The notes under the pieces were generated by a model. It was not told the DNA's origin. It was given only the letters and a program-made list of their open reading frames with translations, and did no database searches. 64,000 bases of DNA. Origin: Sphingomonadaceae bacterium. GTDB lineage: Bacteria; Pseudomonadota; Alphaproteobacteria; Sphingomonadales; Sphingomonadaceae. The stretch is taken from contig CANGJI010000003.1 of NCBI GenBank assembly GCA_947454135.1, forward strand, positions 47,051 to 111,050, written 5' to 3'. How positions within the stretch are numbered: the first letter of the stretch is position 1; every line of letters starts with the position of its first letter. This document shows, piece by piece, positions 30,101-40,777 of this stretch. The position numbers were made by a program, and so were the translations under genes.

Positions 30101-30667
30101 GATGAGGCTGCTGATCCGCCCACGCGGCCCGGTCCCGCAGCGCGCACCGCAGCGCGGCGCGGCACCTTGCTCCACAAGCTGATCGAGCGCCTTCCGGAGC
30201 TTGCACCCGCAGCGCGCGGTGAGGCAGCCCGCAACTGGCTGGCGCGCATGGCTGCCGAGTTTACACCAGAGGACCGCGACGCCATGGCAGAGGCGGCGAT
30301 GCGCGTGCTGGCAGAGCCGGCGTGGGCCGAAGTGTTTGGCGCTGGTTCGCTGGCCGAAGTGCCCATCGCCGCGGTCGTTGGGGAGCGGGTGGTCAGCGGG
30401 ACGATCGACCGGCTGCTGGTGCAGGATAGCCGGGTGCGGATCGTCGATTTCAAGACTGATCGCCGTCCGCCGCAGGATCTTGGCGAAGTGCCACTTGCAA
30501 GCCTCAGGCAGATGGCGGCCTATGTCGCGGCGCTGGAAGTGATCTACCCCGGACGCCGCGTGGAAGCCGCCTTGCTCTATACGCATACGCCCCGGCTGAT
30601 CGAGCTTTCGGCCGAGGTCATCGCCGCGCACAAGCCAGCCCTTCAGGCGGCGCAGGAAAGCTTTTAG
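27185..30667 (+). CDS. addA: Double-strand break repair helicase AddA
   Basis: VWLSASAGTGKTQVLSARVLRLLL (Walker A), DHILVDEAQDTN, C-terminal VSGTIDRLLVQDSRVRIVDFKTDR. Confidence 0.96.
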   Translation: MSKVYPLKDNQRLAVQPERTVWLSASAGTGKTQVLSARVLRLLLQDGVSPDQILCLTFTKAGAAEMATRVNDVLARWVRLPETELAAELMAIGAPHGPAVVARARSLFAAVLDCPGGGLRIETIHAFSQWLLGAFPAEAGLVPGTRAMEDRDRDLLLREVLADLLIAAQEQGDDALFAALEDLSLRMGEDAVPAFLLRCAGAHALWEGPGAWQPPLRPRINRLLGLDAEEDGAGLADLVRDSVFDVRAVEVCMEANRRWGTPSGVDSAAIMGDWLEASPAARIAGLDDFSRQFLNKDGTAKSPRYLLKHEPQYADYQLCVIEDLQRVQEMRALVDLAARLDPALTLGRRFALAWAEAKAREGFIDFDDQIRAAADLLTKQAPAEWIRYKLDRRFDHILVDEAQDTNTAQWRIVLDGLVGDFFSGEGQRGDVNRTLFVVGDYKQAIFGFQGTSPENFAAARERVKRQLDELAGVTADPDKALLPLGLGRSYRTAHSVLAFVDRAIQAIGPDRFGLPDAPERHQGDMERPGLVTLWKAVGGAPDEDDDTPPGDGDEGAETWLSRPDRVMADQIAQQVSAWLRNGFPLHKGGPRRATPGDVMVLVRSRKALAGLIVARLHARGVPVAGVDRLRLGAPLAVKDLVAVLRFCAQPLDDLNLAALLVSPLVGWSQDMLLEHGYRKKGVRLWDHLRSTEGPATHPAMEQLRSVLAKADFGTPAQLLHWLLVGPWQSRRKLVARLGEEANDPIDELLNAAMAYAGGQTPSLVGFLQWFDVGDGELKREAGQKADLVRVMTVHGSKGLEAPIVILADAAADPDKSSPRGLSLDEQFVDESRTVPLPPLRKAEQAGPVREAAERAAAAEREEHWRLLYVAMTRAEEALFIGGALGSKAKAPPEESWYAQLAPLFGDEDGDWREDPIWGASRQLGGLGPLPPALAATSPAPAPHEDLPDWLDAALPAEPRPPRPLAPSGLGDADEAADPPTRPGPAARTAARRGTLLHKLIERLPELAPAARGEAARNWLARMAAEFTPEDRDAMAEAAMRVLAEPAWAEVFGAGSLAEVPIAAVVGERVVSGTIDRLLVQDSRVRIVDFKTDRRPPQDLGEVPLASLRQMAAYVAALEVIYPGRRVEAALLYTHTPRLIELSAEVIAAHKPALQAAQESF

Positions 30668-30733
30668 CGCTGCTTTCTTGCGCGCTGCGCCAGACCGCTT
30701 ACATAGCGGACAAACCTCAAGGAGTTCCCTGAC

Positions 30734-31054
30734 ATGGCCACCAAAGCCGTTACCGATGCCAGCTTCGCCGCCGACGTGCTCGGCGCGGACAAGCCCGTTC
30801 TCGTCGACTTCTGGGCCGACTGGTGCGGCCCCTGCAAGATGATCGCGCCCGCGCTGGAAGAGATCTCGGAAGAACTCGCCGACAAGGTTTCCATCGTGAA
30901 GATGGACATCATGGAAAACACCACCATTCCCGGCGAAATCGGCGTGCAGTCGATCCCGCTGATGGTGCTGTTCAAGGACGGCAAAGCGGTGGCCCAGAAG
31001 CTTGGCGCCGCGCCGAAGAGCCAGCTCAAGGGCTGGCTGGAGAGTGTCCTTTAA
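30734..31054 (+). CDS. trxA: Thioredoxin
   Basis: KPVLVDFWADWCGPCKMIAPALEEIS. Confidence 0.98.
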   Translation: MATKAVTDASFAADVLGADKPVLVDFWADWCGPCKMIAPALEEISEELADKVSIVKMDIMENTTIPGEIGVQSIPLMVLFKDGKAVAQKLGAAPKSQLKGWLESVL

Positions 31055-31128
31055 GGCAGCGCCTTGGCAAGCCGCGAGCGGGGTGCAAGACTAATCATCT
31101 GCACCCCAGCTTCGTGGAGCCTTGCCCA

Positions 31129-32760
31129 ATGCCCGTTTCGTCTCGCCGCCGGTTTGCCTCTCTTTTTGCAGGAGCGCTGCTGGCGTCGGCCTTGCCGATG
31201 GCCGCCGCAGCTGCGCCCGATGATAACAGCGCTGCTATTGCCAGGATCATCGACGAGGGTATGAACCGCAGCGAGGCGATGACGACCGCCTCCGCGCTGA
31301 TGGACCGCATCGGTCCCCGGCTCACCAACTCCGAAAACCATCGCAAGGCCGAAAGCTGGGCGATGGATCTGTTCAAGCAGCGCGGCCTTGCGAACGTGCA
31401 TGTCGAGCCGTTCGATTTCGGCGTGGGCTGGAACCTCGACAGCTATTCGGTGGCCATGGTCACCCCGCGCGCACTGCCGCTTACGGCGATTCCGGTGGCG
31501 TGGTCTCCGCCCACCGCCGGGACGGTGAAGGCGCCGGTGGTCATCGCGCCGATGTCGCGCGAAGAGCACTTCGCGGAATGGAAGGGCAAGCTTGCCGGCA
31601 AGATCGTGCTGGTCTCGCTCCCGGGTCAGACGAGCGAGAGCAAGGGGCCGGTGTTCCAGCGCTTCACCGATGCCGATATTGCCGCGCTCGATACCTACAC
31701 CAAGCCGGACTTCGATCCCGATGCGCCTGCCGTGCAAGTGCGCAATCGCCGTTTCCAGAGCAAGCTCGCCGCCTTCCTGAAGGCGGAAGGCGCAGTCGCC
31801 ATGGTCAAGATGAGCTACCGCGACGGCAAGCTTGTCCACGGCGAGGGCTATGATTTCCAGCCCGGCCAGACGCTTGCGCTGCCAGCGATCGAACTGGCGC
31901 AGGAAGATTACCGCAAGCTCGTGCGTCTGGCGAGGACTGGTGCAGCGCCGGAAATCGCAATCGCTGTCGCTGCGCGCTACGACGAACGCAATCTCAAGGC
32001 GGAGAACGTTGTCGCCGAAATTCCGGGCAGTGATCCGAAGGCTGGCTACGTCATGGCCGGCGCACACTTCGACAGCTGGATCGCCGGCGACGGCGCCAAC
32101 GACAACGGCGCTGGGAGCGTCACGGTGCTGGAAGCGGCACGGCTGATTGCCAAGCTTGGCGTGAAGCCCAAGCGCACGATCCGTTTCGTGCTGTGGAGCG
32201 GTGAGGAGCAGGGCCTCCTCGGCAGCCGCGCCTATATCGATCAGCACTATGCAAGCCGCCCGGTCGATCCCTCGCTCAAGGGCATCGATTCCTACATTGC
32301 TTGGCGCAATGCGTTCCCGATCACGCCGAAGCCGGAATACAGCCAGCTCAAGGCCTACTTCAACATGGACAACGGCTCGGGCCGGTTCCGCGGCATCTAC
32401 AGCGAAGGCAACCTCGGCGCGGAAAAGCTGCTCAGGGAATGGATGAGCCCCTTTGACATGCTCGGTGCGGACAAGCTCGTGGTGAGCAAGACCGGCGGTA
32501 CTGATCACGTTTTCATGCAGGCGATCGGGCTACCGGGCTACCAGTTCATCCAGGACCCGCTCGACTACGATAGCCGCGTCCACCATTCTAACCTCGATAC
32601 GGTGGACCATATGCGAGCCGATGACATGCGGCAGGCCTCGGTGGTCATGGCGGGCATGCTGTGGCAGGCGGCCAACAGCGACAAGGAACTGCCGCGCGCG
32701 GTGCTGCCGACCCAGCCTGCGCCGACCGATCCGTTCAAGGTGCGCGATCCTTCGCAGTGA
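31129..32760 (+). CDS. M28-family (M20/M28) exported zinc peptidase
   Basis: Signal peptide; GYVMAGAHFDSWIAGDGANDNGAGSVTVLEAARLI, FVLWSGEEQGLLGSRAYI. Confidence 0.9.
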   Translation: MPVSSRRRFASLFAGALLASALPMAAAAAPDDNSAAIARIIDEGMNRSEAMTTASALMDRIGPRLTNSENHRKAESWAMDLFKQRGLANVHVEPFDFGVGWNLDSYSVAMVTPRALPLTAIPVAWSPPTAGTVKAPVVIAPMSREEHFAEWKGKLAGKIVLVSLPGQTSESKGPVFQRFTDADIAALDTYTKPDFDPDAPAVQVRNRRFQSKLAAFLKAEGAVAMVKMSYRDGKLVHGEGYDFQPGQTLALPAIELAQEDYRKLVRLARTGAAPEIAIAVAARYDERNLKAENVVAEIPGSDPKAGYVMAGAHFDSWIAGDGANDNGAGSVTVLEAARLIAKLGVKPKRTIRFVLWSGEEQGLLGSRAYIDQHYASRPVDPSLKGIDSYIAWRNAFPITPKPEYSQLKAYFNMDNGSGRFRGIYSEGNLGAEKLLREWMSPFDMLGADKLVVSKTGGTDHVFMQAIGLPGYQFIQDPLDYDSRVHHSNLDTVDHMRADDMRQASVVMAGMLWQAANSDKELPRAVLPTQPAPTDPFKVRDPSQ

Positions 32761-32767
32761 GGGCAGT

Positions 32768-33565
32768 TCAGCCCAGACTGTGCTTCACAAACTGATCGAA
32801 CAGCGCGGGTGAAGAGGCTGCGAACAGGCCTTTTTGCCCGTGCTGATCGGTCCGGTAGGCGGAGCCGTCCGGGCGGGCAGCCTTGCCGCCAGCCTCGTTG
32901 ACAAACAGCACGCCGGCGGCGTGATCCCAGGGCAGAGTGCGCTCGAACACCGAGATGTCGTTCACACCTAGGACGAGCCGGGGATATTGTTCAGCAGCGC
33001 AGCGCGGGATATCGACCAGCGTATAGTGCGGCGCGATGCGGGCCTGCACGGCGGCGCGCTGGGCAGGATCGAGGAACACCGTGCTGATCGCGGCAATGGG
33101 CGGCGTTTCCCCGGTCGGACGCGCAGTCACGCGCTCGCCGCCCACGAAAGCGCCCCCGCCCTTGTGCGCGATGCAAAGCCGGTCCTTCAACGGATCATAG
33201 ATCCATCCGCTTTGCGTCTCGCCCCCGTCGCTCAGCGCAAGGATGATGCCGAAGGGCGGCTTGCCGACAGCGAAATTGTTGGTGCCGTCCACCGGATCGA
33301 TGATCCAGCACAGGCCGCTGTCGAGCCGGGCCGCGAGCGCAGGGTCGGCATGGACCGCTTCCTCGCCGACAATGGCGGCCTCGGGAAGGATCGCAGCCAG
33401 CCCCTCGGCCAGCAACGCCTCCGCTTCCGTGTCGGCAATCGTCACCATGTCGTTCGCCGCCTTGGCGATCACTTCATGCTCGGCCAGCGTCTGGTAGCGT
33501 GGAAGGATAGCCTCGGCGGCCACCCGGCGCATGAGGGCGGCAATGGCAGTGTCGAGTGCGGTCAT
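32768..33565 (-). CDS. Inositol monophosphatase family protein
   Basis: EAIVGEEAVH, WIIDPVDGTNNFAVGKPPFGIILAL, PWDHAAGVLFVNEAGG. Confidence 0.93.
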   Translation of the reverse strand: MTALDTAIAALMRRVAAEAILPRYQTLAEHEVIAKAANDMVTIADTEAEALLAEGLAAILPEAAIVGEEAVHADPALAARLDSGLCWIIDPVDGTNNFAVGKPPFGIILALSDGGETQSGWIYDPLKDRLCIAHKGGGAFVGGERVTARPTGETPPIAAISTVFLDPAQRAAVQARIAPHYTLVDIPRCAAEQYPRLVLGVNDISVFERTLPWDHAAGVLFVNEAGGKAARPDGSAYRTDQHGQKGLFAASSPALFDQFVKHSLG

Positions 33566-34788
33566 GACCTGTAATCGGCGTTGATCGCGATGTAGCCGTG
33601 GGTGAGGTCGCAGGTCCAGACGGTCGCGCGGCCTGTGCCAAGGCCGAGATCGACCTCGATGGAAATCTCCTGCCCCTTGAGGTGCGCGGCGACCGGCGCT
33701 TCGTCGTAGTCTGGCAAGGGCTGGCCCTCGCGCGCTGCCCAGGTGCCGCCGAAGCCGATGGAGAGGCGGTCGCGGTCAGCCGGTTCGCCTGCCTTGCCGA
33801 CCGCCATGACGACACGGCCCCAGTTGGCATCTTCGCCGGCGATGGCGGTCTTCACCAGCGGCGAATTGGCGATGGCGAGGCCGACGCGGCGTGCGCTCTC
33901 GTCGCTGACGGCGCCGGAGACGGTAACGGCGATGAACTTCTGCGCGCCTTCGCCATCGCGCACGACGAGGTGGGCAAGCTGGCGGCAGACGTCATGGAGT
34001 GCGGCAGCGAAGGCATCGGCGCCGGGGCTGTCGGCGCTGATGAGTGGTGCATTACCTGCTGCACCTGTCGCGAAGGCCAGCACGGTGTCGCTGGTCGAAG
34101 TGTCGCTATCGACGGTGATGCAGGAAAACGTCCGCTGGTTGGCGTCCGAAAGGCAGGCCTGAAGGAATGCCGGATCGACGGCCGCGTCGGTAAACACGTA
34201 GCCGAGCATGGTTGCCATGTCGGGCGCGATCATGCCGCTGCCCTTGATGATCGCGCTCAAGGTGACCTTGACGCCGCCGACCATCGCGGTTGCCGTTGCG
34301 CCCTTGGCGAAGGTGTCCGTGGTGCCGATCGTGTTGGCTGCGTCTTCCCACGAGCATGGCTCCGCCTTCAGCGCCGCCTCGATCCCGGCGCGCGCCTTGT
34401 CCTTGGGAAGCGGTACGCCGATCACGCCGGTCGAGGACACGAAAACCTGCTCGCGCGGGCAGCCGATCTGTCCGGCCACCTGGTCCATGATCGCCTCGAC
34501 CGCCTCGCGCCCCCGGTATCCGGTGAAGGCGTTGGAATTGCCGGCATTCACCACCAGCGCACGGGCGCGGCCCTGCGCGATATTCTGGCGGCCGAGTTCG
34601 ACTTCAGACGAGCAGCACACATTGCGCGTGAACACGCCCGCCACAGCCGTGCCCTCGGCGAGTTCGACAAAAGTGAGATCGCAGCGCCCCCAGTCCTTGT
34701 AGCCGGCACGGGCGATGCGCGGGGTGGCCCCGGCAATGGCGGGAAGCGCGGGGAAGGGCTGGGCGAGGGGGGAAACGGCGTGGCTCAT
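33562..34788 (-). CDS. argJ: Bifunctional glutamate N-acetyltransferase / amino-acid acetyltransferase
   Basis: ARALVVNAGNSNAFTGYRG, KGSGMIAPDMATMLGYVFTDA, autoprocessing ATML motif. Confidence 0.97.
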   Translation of the reverse strand: MSHAVSPLAQPFPALPAIAGATPRIARAGYKDWGRCDLTFVELAEGTAVAGVFTRNVCCSSEVELGRQNIAQGRARALVVNAGNSNAFTGYRGREAVEAIMDQVAGQIGCPREQVFVSSTGVIGVPLPKDKARAGIEAALKAEPCSWEDAANTIGTTDTFAKGATATAMVGGVKVTLSAIIKGSGMIAPDMATMLGYVFTDAAVDPAFLQACLSDANQRTFSCITVDSDTSTSDTVLAFATGAAGNAPLISADSPGADAFAAALHDVCRQLAHLVVRDGEGAQKFIAVTVSGAVSDESARRVGLAIANSPLVKTAIAGEDANWGRVVMAVGKAGEPADRDRLSIGFGGTWAAREGQPLPDYDEAPVAAHLKGQEISIEVDLGLGTGRATVWTCDLTHGYIAINADYRS

Positions 34789-34896
34789 GGATGCGGCCCT
34801 AGCGCGAGGGGCGGCGGGGTTCAATCATTGCGGTGCGGCGCATATTCGCGGCACTTGTCTGTTTACAGCAGGGGGAGATGGCCTGAGAATGCCGGG

Positions 34897-35511
34897 ATGA
34901 GGATCAATGGCTGGCGGGGAACCGCGCTTCTCACCGGAGTGCTCGCTATGGGCACATCTTGCACCGCACTTGCCCGCGCGCCTGTCGGGCCGATGCCGAT
35001 CGGCAATCCGGGCGAATGGGCCACAACGGACGACTATCCCACGCGGGCCTTGCGCTATGCAGAGGAGGGGGTCGTCGGCTTCCGCTTGGCCGTCGATGCA
35101 GAGGGCGTTCCGACATCGTGCAAGGTCACCCAGACCAGCGAGTCGGAGGCGCTCGATACGCAGACCTGCAACCTCATGATGGCCCGAGCTCGGTTTATTC
35201 CGGCAGCAGATGCGGCGGGCAAGCCGACCGAGGGGGGCTACTCCAACAGCGTGCGCTGGAAGATTCCGGAAGACGGCCCGATTACCCTCGAGCCCGCCGA
35301 AGTTGAATTCTCCTTCGTGGTCGGTCCTGATGGCCACCCCAGCGATTGCAAGGTCGTAAAGGTGTCCGGGATTCTGCGACTTCCGCCCGGCGATCCTTGC
35401 AACAGCAAGGATGAGTTCGTGGTTCCCAAGGGGCCTGACGGCAAACCGATCACTCGCCGGGTGCGTACCCGTATGTCGATTGAAGTCGAGGATGTGCCGT
35501 CGTCGCAATAA
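34897..35511 (+). CDS. Exported protein with two TonB-C-terminal-like halves
   Basis: Signal peptide; VVGFRLAVDAEGVPTSCKVTQTSES..LDTQTCNLMMARARFIPA resembles TonB C-terminal domain. Confidence 0.65.
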   Translation: MRINGWRGTALLTGVLAMGTSCTALARAPVGPMPIGNPGEWATTDDYPTRALRYAEEGVVGFRLAVDAEGVPTSCKVTQTSESEALDTQTCNLMMARARFIPAADAAGKPTEGGYSNSVRWKIPEDGPITLEPAEVEFSFVVGPDGHPSDCKVVKVSGILRLPPGDPCNSKDEFVVPKGPDGKPITRRVRTRMSIEVEDVPSSQ

Positions 35512-35564
35512 ATCTGCGCCCTAAAGGTAGACCTTCGCCGCAATTGTCCTTATCTGCGCCATTG

Positions 35565-35825
35565 ATGCGGCTTCTGCTCGTTCTTCTTGCCCTCCTTTCG
35601 GGCCTTTCGCTCGCCGACGTGACGGCTTCGTCCGCGCGCGCGGAAGTGGTCGGTTCGGCTTCGGGCGCGCTCATGGCGATCAGCCAGGAACGCAAGGCCA
35701 GCGTCAGCCTCGGCAAGGCACAGCGGCCCACGTGCGAGCGGCGTCTTGTCCGCTCCGTCATACTTCCGTCCGCCGAGCTTGGCCGCAAGATCAGCATCGT
35801 GATCTGCGACCGCCCGCTCGAGTAG
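35565..35825 (+). CDS. Small hypothetical exported protein
   Basis: MRLLLVLLALLSGLSLADVTASSARAEVV signal peptide. Confidence 0.55.
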   Translation: MRLLLVLLALLSGLSLADVTASSARAEVVGSASGALMAISQERKASVSLGKAQRPTCERRLVRSVILPSAELGRKISIVICDRPLE

Positions 35826-35850
35826 CGCGGCGGCTTCCAGCTTAATCCCG

Positions 35851-35868
35851 CTCCGCGTTCGCGCGGAG
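35851..35868 (+). other. Hairpin in secA leader region
   Basis: CTCCGCG-TTCG-CGCGGAG perfect 7-bp stem, no T-tract. Confidence 0.35.
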
Positions 35869-35923
35869 GCAAGACCCCGCGCGGCAAGGCTCGCGCAACC
35901 CATTTCACAACAGGAATCCAGCC

Positions 35924-38656
<2,733 letters not shown>

Positions 38657-38662
38657 CGTCAT

Positions 38663-38698
38663 GCGCCACGAGTCGGCATGGCTGGCTCGTGGCGCTTT
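38663..38698 (+). terminator. Possible secA terminator
   Basis: GCGCCACGAG/CTCGTGGCGC perfect 10-bp stem followed by short TTTAT. Confidence 0.5.
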
Positions 38699-38986
38699 AT
38701 CAGGACGCTGGCGGTTCCTTGCCAGAAAGCATCCGTAACGGGCTGATTTGTTGCGCTATATTTCTGAAGGCAGCGGCGCATGCCGAATTGCTGTGGTTCC
38801 GCGCCTTGTTGCGAGTCGGTATCGGCTTCGACCCGATTTGCCGCAGGCTTCCGGAATTCCATTGTTAACCATGGGCTTACCAAGCGCCTAAACCCATTTG
38901 ACTCGTGGTCTTCACGCTTGCTACCCGCTTGTGAAATAAAAAAAGGCGGGCCGCACTAACCACAGCTTTGTGAATGGGGGGCCTCG

Positions 38987-40777
38987 GTGATGCGAGAGGT
39001 AAGGGACGCTGGCGTACGAAGGGCAAGGCATGCCCTTGGAAGCTGGTGGCCGTTCACCCTCGTTCTGGCTTCCTGCCCGATCGCAATCGGCCTTCCTTCC
39101 ACCGTTCTGGCGCAGGTCAGCACTCCGACAATTGCCGGCCCGAGCCGCGATGAGCTTGGCGGGATAACCCGCGCACCCACAGTACAGGCACAGCGCCTGA
39201 CCGTTTCCGGCGGGATCGAGCGGTCCGGGTGCCCGCTGGCCGATCCGCAGTTTGCGAAGATCACCACAACGATCACAGCCGTCACCTTCAACGGGCTCAA
39301 GGGCGCGACTGCGGAGGAAATGGAAGCGGCGTGGAAGCCCTACGCCGGTACACCGCAGCCCATCTCGGTTCTTTGCGAAATCCGGGACGCGGCGGCGACC
39401 ATTCTCAGGGCCAAGGGCTATCTGGCTGCAGTTCAGGTTCCGGTCCAGCGGATCGAGAACGGACAGGTCCGGCTTGAGGTGCTCTATGCCCGGATCACCG
39501 CCATTCGCGCACGGGGCGAGACGCGCGGCGCCGAGCGCAAGCTCATGGCCTATCTCGGGCGGCTGACGCGTGACGACATCTTCGATCGCAACAAGGCCGA
39601 ACGCTATCTGCTGCTGGCACGTGATCTGCCCGGCTACAATGTCCAGCTAACCTTGCGCCCGGCCGGCACCGCACCTGGTGATCTGATTGGCGAAGTAACT
39701 GTTCTGCGACAGGCCTTTACGGCTGATTTCTCAGTCCAGAACCTCGCTTCTGCTGCGACTGGGCGCTGGGGCGGCCAGCTGCGGGTGCAGGCCTATGGCA
39801 TCACCGGGATGGGCGATGCGACGACGCTCTCGTACTACTCCACCTCGGACTTTCGCGAGCAGCGCATCTTTCAGGCAAGCCACGAGTTCCGCCCGGGCAG
39901 CCAGGGCCTCGTCGTCGGGGCATCCCTGACTTACGCCTGGACGCAGCCCGACCTTGGGCAGGGGAATGGCGGGGCAAGGCTCGATGCTACGACCCTCCTC
40001 GCCAGTCTCTACGCGCGCTATCCGCTGGTGCGTTCGCAGGCGGGCGATATCTGGCTCGGCGGCGGGTTCGACTTGCTCAATCAGGACGCAACCCTGATCC
40101 AGCCGCTGAGCCGCGACCGCTTGCGGGTCTTCTGGGCGCGCCTCGATTTCGACCGGATGGACCTTACCCGGGCGCAACCCGCATGGCGCTTCGATGGCTC
40201 GCTCGAAGTTCGGCAGGGCATTGCGGGGCTGGGCGCTTCCTCGCCCTGCTTCGGCGTAGCTTGCGCCAATCGCGTGCCGATCAGCCGGTTCGATGCCTCG
40301 CCCGCTGCTACGGTGGTGCGCGGCGAATTCGAATACGAGCACGCGCTTGGCCGGTTCTCGTTGGCGGTGCATCCGCGCGGCCAGTATGCCTTTCGCAAGG
40401 TGCTGGGTTTTGAAGCCTTCGCGCCGGGGAACTACACCGTCGGGCGCGGTTATGATCCGGGCGTGATCACCGGTGACAGCGGCGTTGGCGTCGCCACTGA
40501 ATTGCGCGGACCGCATGTACCGATCGGGCATGGCAACGGGCCGGTAGTACAACCCTTCGCTTTCGTGGATGCGGCATGGGCATGGGACCGCGGTGTCGGC
40601 AAGCCGCAACGCCTGAGCTCGGTCGGTGGCGGTTTGCGCGCTGAACTCGGGAGCCGTTTCCGGCTCGATGCCAGCGTGGCTGTCCCGCTCGACAAGGCCG
40701 GGTTCAATGGCCGCAAGCCAGCACCGCGCATGCTGGTTACGCTCACCACACGTCTCTTGCCTTGGGGAGGCCGCTGA
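38987..40777 (+). CDS. ShlB/FhaC/HecB-family two-partner secretion transporter (TpsB)
   Basis: Signal peptide, POTRA-like segment, then repeated beta strands; VGRGYDPGVITGDSGVGVATELRGP (VRGY/F motif-like) and C-terminal barrel. Confidence 0.9.
   Translation: MMREVRDAGVRRARHALGSWWPFTLVLASCPIAIGLPSTVLAQVSTPTIAGPSRDELGGITRAPTVQAQRLTVSGGIERSGCPLADPQFAKITTTITAVTFNGLKGATAEEMEAAWKPYAGTPQPISVLCEIRDAAATILRAKGYLAAVQVPVQRIENGQVRLEVLYARITAIRARGETRGAERKLMAYLGRLTRDDIFDRNKAERYLLLARDLPGYNVQLTLRPAGTAPGDLIGEVTVLRQAFTADFSVQNLASAATGRWGGQLRVQAYGITGMGDATTLSYYSTSDFREQRIFQASHEFRPGSQGLVVGASLTYAWTQPDLGQGNGGARLDATTLLASLYARYPLVRSQAGDIWLGGGFDLLNQDATLIQPLSRDRLRVFWARLDFDRMDLTRAQPAWRFDGSLEVRQGIAGLGASSPCFGVACANRVPISRFDASPAATVVRGEFEYEHALGRFSLAVHPRGQYAFRKVLGFEAFAPGNYTVGRGYDPGVITGDSGVGVATELRGPHVPIGHGNGPVVQPFAFVDAAWAWDRGVGKPQRLSSVGGGLRAELGSRFRLDASVAVPLDKAGFNGRKPAPRMLVTLTTRLLPWGGR

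Noticed and set aside
40762-40777. TpsA start at 40762 from the ORF track
   Set aside because: ATG at 40777 gives a good signal peptide and couples to the tpsB stop codon; the upstream start would lie inside tpsB.
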